This document shows, in pieces, positions 45,730 through 53,300 of a stretch of 64,000 nt of DNA. The DNA is from Micrococcaceae bacterium Sec5.8 (GTDB lineage: Bacteria; Actinomycetota; Actinomycetes; Actinomycetales; Micrococcaceae), in the NCBI GenBank assembly GCA_039636775.1, contig CP143429.1, positions 1,736,001 to 1,800,000 of the forward strand. The letters run 5' to 3'. Each line of letters begins with the position of its first letter. Within the stretch, counting starts at the first letter, position 1. Below the pieces are notes generated by a model, which saw nothing but the letters and a program-made list of their open reading frames with translations, was not told the DNA's origin and searched no databases. Position numbers and translations under genes: made by a program.

Positions 45730-45779
45730 GTACACCGTACGTCGTACGCTGTACGGTATACTTTGATCGTACGATGTAC
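45730..45779. promoter_or_regulatory. GTAC-repeat operator between reductase and TetR gene
   Basis: Four GTAC cores recur exactly every 7 bp (45730, 45737, 45744, 45751), and another pair lies at 45769 and 45776. They sit in the 124-bp divergent spacer and are the obvious binding site for the adjacent TetR regulator. Confidence 0.7.
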
Positions 45780-45813
45780 TATTGTCAAGCCTTTCGAGCG
45801 AGCAAGGAGACCC

Positions 45814-46488
45814 GTGTCTGCGAGGGAACAACGCAAGGTCGCGTCAGACGCGGGGCTGAGCAAGCAGCGGTTGGTGGTCGAGGCGGTCCGGCTCGCCGAC
45901 CGCGAGGGGGTCGACGGGCTGAGTATGCGCCGGCTGGCCGGCGCGCTCGGCGCGGGCGCGATGTCGCTCTACCACTATGTGGCGAGCAAGGAGGAGCTGC
46001 TGGACGCCATGATCGACATCGTGTTCGAGGAGATCGAGCTCCCACCCGAAGAGACCGACTGGCAGTCGGCGATGCGACGGCGGGCGGTATCCGCCCGGCA
46101 GGTTCTCGCACGCCACCCGTGGGCGATCGGCCTGTTGGAGTCGCGGACATCGCCGGGGCCCGCGAACCTCCGCCACCACGAAGCGGTCACCGCCTGCCTG
46201 CGAAGGGCCGGCTTCCCGGTCTTGATGGCGACGCACGCCAACTGGTTGCTCGACAGCTATGTCTATGGTTACGCCCTGCAGGCAGCCACCCTGCCGTTCG
46301 ACACCGCCGACGAGCTCGCGGACATGGCCAAGGACGTCTACCTGCCCCAGCTTCCTCCCGACGAGTTCCCCTACCTCAACGAGTCCGCCGCTGCGCTCGT
46401 CGCTGCCGGCTACGACCCGGCGGAGGAGTTCATCTTCGGCCTCGACCTCGTCCTAGCTGCCCTCGAGCCCCTGAGAGCCTCCGCATAG
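45814..46488 (+). CDS. TetR-family regulator (TetR_C-type ligand domain)
   Basis: 224 residues from the GTG at 45814 (AAGGAGACCC upstream decides the start; an in-frame upstream start at 45763 would overlap the operator). HTH: AVRLADREGVDGLSMRRLAG, ALGAGAMSLYHYVASKEELL. The C-terminal domain carries ATHANWLLDSYVYGYALQAA and EFIFGLDLVLAALE, as in TetR_C-type regulators. Divergent from the quinone oxidoreductase, which it probably represses. Confidence 0.92.
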   Translation: MSAREQRKVASDAGLSKQRLVVEAVRLADREGVDGLSMRRLAGALGAGAMSLYHYVASKEELLDAMIDIVFEEIELPPEETDWQSAMRRRAVSARQVLARHPWAIGLLESRTSPGPANLRHHEAVTACLRRAGFPVLMATHANWLLDSYVYGYALQAATLPFDTADELADMAKDVYLPQLPPDEFPYLNESAAALVAAGYDPAEEFIFGLDLVLAALEPLRASA

Positions 46489-46563
46489 CGACGCTCACGG
46501 ACCGTCGCTCGGCCCTCTGCACCCCAGTTCCGATCCATAACCGCGCCGTGGTGTAGTTTCCTA

Positions 46564-46589
46564 CACGACTCGGTGTCACGACTCGGTGT
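46564..46589. repeat. 13-bp direct tandem repeat (cacgactcggtgt)x2
   Basis: Two perfect adjacent copies, followed by cacgaaacc. Located 75 bp after the TetR gene at the edge of a degraded region. Confidence 0.9.
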
Positions 46590-46697
46590 CACGAAACCTC
46601 TGTGTCTCGAATCCCATGGGTTGCAAGGCGGCAGAAACCGCCGCACCTGCACCGGGCGGTTTACGGGCCGGGTATACGGGAATTGGAGAGTACCAGC

Positions 46698-46901
46698 ATG
46701 ACGGCTTTCTCGAACGAAATATACGACGGCGGCGAGCTGGCCGTTGGGGGACCGGCTTTACGGGTGCGCGTCGGGGTGGCTGGGCGCCCGCCGCCCCAAG
46801 GAGAGGGGGTCTGCCCGCTTCTTCACTTGCACTGCATCGACGATGGGTTTCGCCTTCACCACTTCATAGTCGCCAGAGCCGTTGACAACATGATTCGCTG
46901 A
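46698..46901 (+). CDS. Small ORF (67 aa), hypothetical
   Basis: ATG at 46698 with TTGGAGAG upstream. The product starts MTAFSNEIYDGGELAVGG and ends FRLHHFIVARAVDNMIR. The C-terminal motif has a weak counterpart in the paired repeat near 36890 (FRVRHFMVV), so it may be a remnant protein common to both repeats. No family recognised. Confidence 0.35.
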   Translation: MTAFSNEIYDGGELAVGGPALRVRVGVAGRPPPQGEGVCPLLHLHCIDDGFRLHHFIVARAVDNMIR

Positions 46902-47085
46902 CTACTTTTTTGGATCGACCCAGGGTTGCGGCCGGTCCGGAATTTCCGCTCTGATACCGGTTTATCCAGGACTGCCGGGGGAACGGCATGACATGGCAAC
47001 TGGTCCGGGGCTGATCATGGGCTCGCTGAGCCTGGCCAGTCCGGTAGCGGGGGTCGGTTTCGAGGGCGGGTTGCAGGAGCTGGTG
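46840..47085. repeat. About 245-bp diverged repeat, copy 2 (pairs with 36866-37110)
   Basis: See copy 1. This copy leads directly into a conjugation-gene relic, whereas copy 1 leads into a recombinase relic. Confidence 0.65.
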
Positions 47086-47156
47086 TCCTTGCTGTTTCGG
47101 CGGTGGGAGCTGGACGGCCCGATCCGCGACCACGAGGGACGCTGGCAGCGACTGCT

Positions 47157-47560
47157 CTACAGGCCGAGCAAGGGACCTGGTTTATCCGCGCACTCTCAGA
47201 CCTGATCGGGGATTACAGCTACGCCAACGTCTCAATCTCCTCCGGCAAATCCGGGCGCAGCCGCTCACACCAAGAGGGCACGGAGCGCATCTTCGGCACC
47301 TCCAACCTCGTGGAACTCGACCGGGGCTCCGACGCAGTGCTCAAGACCGGGGCACCCGCCACGTTGGCCAGTGTGCTGCCCGGTACACGGGCCCCACCAG
47401 GAAGCAACGGAAGCCTCCATCAAGGCGGGCATCTCACGCCGCCACGACGACGCCATGCTGGTACCAGCGTCCGAGACCGCTACTGCTATTTTGGATTACC
47501 AATTCGGCGAACTACGGGCAGAGGAAATCGTCGTGTTACGGGCCGTAAGCGGTCCTAGCC
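47157..47560 (+). pseudogene. Conjugative coupling protein (TraG/VirD4-like) C-terminal fragment, frameshifted
   Basis: Reads FIRALSDLIGDYSYANVSIS, SGKSGRSRSHQEGTERIFGT and LVELDRGSDAVLKTGAPATL, like the C-terminal part of type IV coupling proteins (serine-rich loop, RQE-x-R-x-L, GRAVVxxSGxPAT). A one-base slip near 47370 shifts to GPHQEATEASIKAG in another frame. The NTPase core is absent. Its last bases overlap the 3' end of the lysozyme gene on the other strand. Confidence 0.6.
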
Positions 47561-48675
47561 CGGCGGGACGGAGCGCGCCGGGCACTAAAAACAGCCTGGA
47601 CCTGTGGATCCTGCCGTGGCAGTTTTTGTCCCCCGTTCAGCAACGCACCGGGGACCTCGAAGCTGTACACCATCTCATCGCTGGCCGCATCAACACTTAC
47701 CCCGGCGTTGATCAGCACTCCATGCACACTGGCAAAGCCGGTCCGAAGTTCGGTGACGAGGTAGTCAATTTGGGCGTCCATGCTGAACAGGGCGTTCGAG
47801 CCCAGGGCCGATCCAGAATACACATGAGTGAACATCCCGGCGCGACGTGCCGCCGAGGTCCATTGGGCGAGGCCGGCGCCAGGCAGGCGGGGACCAGCCT
47901 GGTTCGTCCGTAGCATGATTTGTTCGGCGGTGAAGTCGGTGGTCACACCCGCGGCGGTGGCCGCCCGCATGGGGGTTGCCTCCGTGCTGCCCTCGATCCG
48001 GCTGGGCAGGATGCCGGATTCCGCCCAGAGGTTACCCACAATGCCGGCCGCCGCATTCACCGGATAGCCGTACCGAAGAACCAGCTGTCCCATGACGTAG
48101 CGCATCCGATCCTCCGTGGCAGTGTGCACCCAGTCTCCACCGGCAGGGATGACGGTGCCGGGAACAGGGGCGAGAATTTCCAAAACTCCGTTAACCGCGG
48201 ACCAGTTGAGCGTGCCGCCTTCGAAGTCACTGGACCGGGAGGCCGCTCCGTCAGGATACTCGTCGCTGACAGGGTATCCCCATGCCCCGGCCGGGCCTCC
48301 CAGAGCGGACCAGTAGTACTCGCCGATGAGGCCGTGGGCTTCGTGCACACCGAAGACCGGATGCCAGGTGATGGCCGCCCCCTGGAACTCGAAGCGGTTG
48401 AATCTGCCGGCGCCCGCGGCCGTCTCATCACTGGCGGGATAACCGAGATAGCCAGTGGGGCCGTCCATTCTGTTGAAGTAGCGGTCCCCGATTAGGCCGT
48501 GCGTCTCGTGCACTCCGGCGGAGGGGTGGGCCGTGATCACCGCCCGTTGGTGCAGCCGGTACTCGCCGGCGCCTGCGGCAATGACGGGGCCCAGGGCCGG
48601 ACCGGGATCGAATCCCGAGGCAAGCATCTGCGCGGCTTTTTGGTCCAGGAGAAGCTCGAAGGTCACGATCTCCAT
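47536..48675 (-). CDS. LGFP-repeat plus phage-tail-lysozyme protein
   Basis: The 379-residue protein has residues 30-190 with LGFP-type repeats: GVHETHGLIGDRYFNRMDGP with GYLGYPASDE, and GVHEAHGLIGEYYWSALGGP with GAWGYPVSDE. They bind mycolata/actinobacterial cell-wall material. Residues 210-350 resemble the phage tail lysozyme domain (VMGQLVLRYGYPVNAAAGIV, NLWAESGILPSRIEGS, GLAQWTSAARR), with Glu in WAESG as likely catalytic acid. No signal peptide or TM helix is present. It is the last gene of a cluster of large signal-less proteins; 101 bp separate it from the 512-aa gene. Its role is likely muramidase activity on a target wall, delivered by another route; that is inference. Confidence 0.72.
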   Translation of the reverse strand: MEIVTFELLLDQKAAQMLASGFDPGPALGPVIAAGAGEYRLHQRAVITAHPSAGVHETHGLIGDRYFNRMDGPTGYLGYPASDETAAGAGRFNRFEFQGAAITWHPVFGVHEAHGLIGEYYWSALGGPAGAWGYPVSDEYPDGAASRSSDFEGGTLNWSAVNGVLEILAPVPGTVIPAGGDWVHTATEDRMRYVMGQLVLRYGYPVNAAAGIVGNLWAESGILPSRIEGSTEATPMRAATAAGVTTDFTAEQIMLRTNQAGPRLPGAGLAQWTSAARRAGMFTHVYSGSALGSNALFSMDAQIDYLVTELRTGFASVHGVLINAGVSVDAASDEMVYSFEVPGALLNGGQKLPRQDPQVQAVFSARRAPSRRARTAYGP

Positions 48676-48776
48676 CCGTTCGATCGGTCGGTCATGGGCA
48701 AGGGGGTGAGGACGGTACGGAGCGGGATCCTCTATGGCGCCTCTCTTCGAGTTTCGAGTGGTGGATGCGTCGCCGC

Positions 48777-50315
48777 TTACTCATAATTGGCGGGCTCCAC
48801 TACGTCGAAGCGCAACCTTCGTGCCGGCGGCGCCAAAAGGGAACGCCGCTGGCGCTGCAGCCACAACACCGGCAGACCGTTCATGTCACGGGCCAGCTGC
48901 CAGCGACGCTCGACCTCGATTCCATTGCCCGGCATAGACGACGGATTGATCCGGTGGATCTCTGGGCCGCCGCTAAGGACCCGCGATTGCGGCAGTGGCA
49001 TGGGCTCGGGAACCTGGCGCGAGTAGTCCACCAATCGGCGCTGGATGAGCGCCCCCGCCTGGTCGAGGTCGTCGATGTCATATGGAATCCAATGCGGGGC
49101 GGCGCCGTCGCCGGGAAGATAGGCGTAGACGCGCCGCTGCGTCTTGTTTCCGTTTGGACTTCCCGCATTGAATCGGGCGGCCGGGCTCTCCGCCTGCCAG
49201 CCCCGTGACTGGTGGCCCTCGACAACCCGTTCCACCGCCCACAGCAAGTTGGATTCGTCATCCAGGCCGAACTGAACGCGCTCCACCGCGCCGCTTTCCA
49301 ACGGAATTTCGGCCACATGCCATAGCAAGAGGTCCTCCGCGGCAAGGCCGTCCGTCTGGAATACTGTCCAGTCCTGCGGCGGCAGCAGGCCCGGCCAGAG
49401 CAGATTTCCTGCGCCGTCGGCATCCATGCTCGCGTAGTTGCGGCCGAAGCTGTCCTGCACGGCGGCATCGTGGATCGCCAGGAGAGACCCTGCAGTACCC
49501 ATGACAGGGAAAACAAACCATTCGTCGCTGTGCGAGAAATAAAGTTCCGTCATGATCGCTGTGGCCGAGTGGGAACTGTCCGGAGCATAAGCGCCGATGT
49601 CCTGGGCGGGATCCTCGATTTCCCACCAGCCGGCCAACGGCGCGCCCGGGTATTCCAGCCGCGTCGGGACAGCTGAACGCGCCTCGTGGTCCACTGCAGG
49701 ATCTGCGGCGCCGACGGCGTCGACGGAGTACCAGTCCATCCGGCCTCCCCGGTGTCCGCTGACCTGCAGAGTCAGCCCGGGTGCGGTGAAAGCTGATTCC
49801 GGCGTCTGCTGGTAGACGAGGTTGGAAGCGTCCCACGCCGGAATGGTTTCCGCGGGAACCGTTGCGGGGAAATCGGCGTCGGTCAGTCCCAGATCGGCAC
49901 GCCGGCGCCACAGCGCGAGTCCGTCAACGAAGCCGGTGAAGTGCTCATAAGGGGCGGGCGGGTCCGCGAATCGCAGGCTGGCGTCGTCGGGAAGGTTCCG
50001 GGCGGAGGCTATAGCCGCACCGGCCCGGAGACGCCTGCCCATCGTCCACCAGTCGTCCGTCTCCGATTCCACCAGGGCTTCGGCGGGAACAACTCGCGGA
50101 TCGAACGCCGGCACCGGATACTGCACAGGCCGGGAGGAGACGTCATAGTCCAGCCACACGGGGGTGGACGCATTCTCGCCCTGGTGCTCACCCATCTGCC
50201 ATTGCCGGGCCAGAAACCACAGCGGGTCGTGGACTCGTGCGCCGATTCCGTCGGCGAAGTCGGGGGTCTGGGACCGTGGTTCGAACCGGACGTAGCTCGG
50301 GTAGCTGGTTCCCAT
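48777..50315 (-). CDS. Conserved hypothetical protein with DPLWFLARQWQ motif (512 aa)
   Basis: The N-terminus RFEPRSQTPDFADGIGARVH is followed by DPLWFLARQWQMGEHQGENA. I remember this motif from uncharacterised proteins in bacterial gene clusters that also encode very large companions; no function is known to me. The middle and C-terminal parts are rich in Trp, Asp and beta structure (ATAIMTELYFSHSDEWFVFP, RRVYAYLPGDGAAPHWIPYD). No signal peptide, TM helix or enzymatic motif. It starts 9 bp after the 1662-aa gene's stop, so it is in the same operon. Confidence 0.75.
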   Translation of the reverse strand: MGTSYPSYVRFEPRSQTPDFADGIGARVHDPLWFLARQWQMGEHQGENASTPVWLDYDVSSRPVQYPVPAFDPRVVPAEALVESETDDWWTMGRRLRAGAAIASARNLPDDASLRFADPPAPYEHFTGFVDGLALWRRRADLGLTDADFPATVPAETIPAWDASNLVYQQTPESAFTAPGLTLQVSGHRGGRMDWYSVDAVGAADPAVDHEARSAVPTRLEYPGAPLAGWWEIEDPAQDIGAYAPDSSHSATAIMTELYFSHSDEWFVFPVMGTAGSLLAIHDAAVQDSFGRNYASMDADGAGNLLWPGLLPPQDWTVFQTDGLAAEDLLLWHVAEIPLESGAVERVQFGLDDESNLLWAVERVVEGHQSRGWQAESPAARFNAGSPNGNKTQRRVYAYLPGDGAAPHWIPYDIDDLDQAGALIQRRLVDYSRQVPEPMPLPQSRVLSGGPEIHRINPSSMPGNGIEVERRWQLARDMNGLPVLWLQRQRRSLLAPPARRLRFDVVEPANYE

Positions 50316-50324
50316 TCCGTGCTC

Positions 50325-53300
50325 CTATTCGTAGAGCGGGAAGGGCTCGAGCCTCACCCGCGTCGGTCCGTAGTTGCGCAGCCAGGACGCCGGAGTCACA
50401 GCTTCGGCTTGTCCTAGCTGGTTGGCTTGCACTGTCCGTGCGACGGCAAGTTCACGGACCTCCTGGAGAATCCTGTGCAGCAGGTCTTCGTCGATCCGGG
50501 TGCCGGCGACGGGGGGCACGGCCAAGAGGATGGCCTGCTGCGCCCGCGCGGCCGGCGCGTTGAAGCCGAACGCTGCGTACGTATTGCGTTGCGGCATAGG
50601 CACCGACTCGCTGAAGGAATCGATGAGGCCGGCCGCGACTTCGGCTTCCTCCCAGACTTTATCCGGTCCGTAGGCAACAACCAGCCGTGGCATCCTTAGC
50701 GCCGCCGTCATGCCAGTGGCGCGCTTAGCCAGATTGTCCGCGACGGTTGCGGTCCGCCACGGGTCCCCGGGGGAACTCGACCATGCCGTCAGCGGAGCCA
50801 CGGCCGGGTCCAGTTGGAGGGCCTCAAGGCGGGCGAGGGGGGCACGGGCGGCGGCCGCCACGCTGAGCCAGGCTGCGTCCAGCGAAGGTTCCACAGCGGG
50901 GGAGCCGCCAGCAGATAGTACCGTCACCGCGAGCAGTTCGGCGGGCTGCCAACGCGCCAGCACGGCCAGCTTGCCGGAGGAGCAGGCGAGCGTCGAAAGC
51001 GACCTTGCCAAGCTGGCGAGGCCGTCCGGAGTTCCGGCTGCTTTCAGGCCCAGATGATCTGGGACCGGGCGGTCTATTTTCTCGGCCGGGACGAGGTCGG
51101 AGGGATCCGGAAAGCCCGCCAGCCTGCGGGCGAGGGCGTCCGCAGCGGCGGCCGCGAGTACGTGCGGGGCAGTTCCGCCGTTCGGCGGGTCCTGGCCCAG
51201 GCAGGCGGCGTAGAAGGTGGCAGCGTCGGCAGGGGCCGCGACGGGCGTTATCCCCCAACGCGCCAGGGTAGCCAGTGCCTGAAGCTGCTCGGCCCGGCCC
51301 GCCTCCCCGAGGCCGGCCGCACTGTTGGCGACGTCCAAGGCGTCGGTGGCCGCGGCGTGGGTAGCGGTGTAGCGGCGAAGCAGGTCGGAGTACGCGCGAC
51401 TCCCGGTATCGGCGCTGATGTCCCTCCCTGCGGCAGGTCGGGCTCCAAGGGCGGAACTGAGTTCGGCGCAGCGCTGCAGCTGCCAAGGCGCTTCCACAAC
51501 CGGCAGGGCAATCCCGAGGGCGGCCCGTATGCGGCGGTGAAGTTCGGCTTCCCCCAGGCTGTCGAGGACGTGGCCGTCCAGACCGAGCAGGACGGAGTCG
51601 GCCATGCCCACAAGGTGGTCAAGCTCGTCGCGAACTGTCCAGAGCCTGCCGTCGGGGGGCGGTTCGACGTCGACAGCGGCATCTTCGGGGGCGCCGGCCG
51701 CCGTGCGGACCAATGTGGCAAGTGCTGCCGGATCGAGGCTGTCCAGCTGGGCAGGGTAGGCTCCGGTTTCGCGCAGGGAGACGGTCCCGAGGTCCGCGCC
51801 GTCGGCCGCGGTGAGCCGCCAGACGCGGTTGCCCTCCTGTCTTATGCTCACCACGGGCAGGCCCAGCCGGCGCCGGGCGAGTTCCTCGAAGTGCGCAGCT
51901 GAATGGTCCAGGGTGTCGACCGGTGCCAGCAGCAGTTCTTTGAGGGTGACCGTCCCCAGTTGCAGGTCGTTGTCGGCATTGGTCACAGTCCACAACCAGT
52001 CGCCCCCCAGCCGGTTGTCCAGGAATGCTGCCGCTGAGGCATCGGCCAGGCGTGCCGGCGTCGCCCCCGCAGGGGGGTCGGCCCAAGGGAGCACGGACAG
52101 CACTGTGGTTTCCAGCTGGTAGCCCGAGGGCCGGGTTCGGGAGAAAGCGAAGGACGGCGGGGGACCGAGACCGGCGGCGGCGTCCATCGCGTCGGCGGCC
52201 CGTGCGCTCTGGCGGCTCATGGAGTGAGTGACGCCGTCTGCCACCAGGAGGTCCGCGTATGTGTCCAACGACCGGGCCAGTGCTGTCAGGGCGGCCTGCT
52301 GGGACGCTGAGAGCGGAAAGTGCGCGTTGCCTGCGAGTAAGCCGGCGAGGGCGTTCTGTCCGTGGCAGACCTGCCGGGGGTGGATCCTATCCGCGTACAT
52401 GGGGTAGGCCGCGCGGAGGTCGGCAAGCCGCTGGTAAGCGGACCGGGCTTCCCCCGCGGGCGGGTTGGCGCTGAGGATGTGCTCGATCCGACGTCCGACT
52501 ACCTCGAAGATGTGCATGCCGGCACGGACGTCCTCTGCGATGTCCGTCGCTGCCCGGACGGTGGAGCCCGTCAGATTCATGGCCCACGGGTTCTGGCCGG
52601 CTTCGTTGAGGGTGCCGGAGCGCAGCCCCTCCCGGTATTTGTCCCGCAGCACGGTTGTGGTCAGCGTCTGGTCGTACGACGGTGTGTGCAGCCTGCCAGA
52701 CAGGGTGGGGCCTGGTGTCCCGGGGAACGGGCCGTTGGCCCAGCCGTAGACCCCCAGCCGGTGGAAGGCACGGGTGCTGCGGGAGGTTTCGTCCAGGCGC
52801 TCCCAGGCGAACCCGGTGACCCACGGATCGATCCGGGTGGAGGCGCTGTCGAGGGTTGCGCTCAGGGCCCGTTCCAGCGCTGACCGCAGCCGGTCTGTCA
52901 TCTCCAGGGTGACCTGTGGCCTTCCCGTTGCAGGGTCAACCTCCCGGCCTTCCCAGGGTCCGAAGGTGGAGGGGTCAATCCGTCGGGCGAGGTGCAGCGC
53001 CCCGTCGTGCTGCGCTTTCAGGACTCCCTCCAGAGTGCCCGGCAGCTCGCGGGACCAGCGATACGCGGTCTGCGTCGCGTGCAGGAGCAGCCGGATCAGG
53101 AGGGAGTCGGGCAGCACGTGCAGGCGGTACTCGGCGTGTTCCGTTTGGATGTAGCCGGTGAAGACGTGTTCGAGGTCGTAGTCGGAAAGATCAGCCGCAA
53201 ACCTGCCGGGTTCCAACAGGTAATTGACCAGGTCGGGCAGCGGATACGTCAGGGCGGTGTTTTCCTGGTGGTCCTGGAGGTAGAGCATGCGGGTGGGCTG

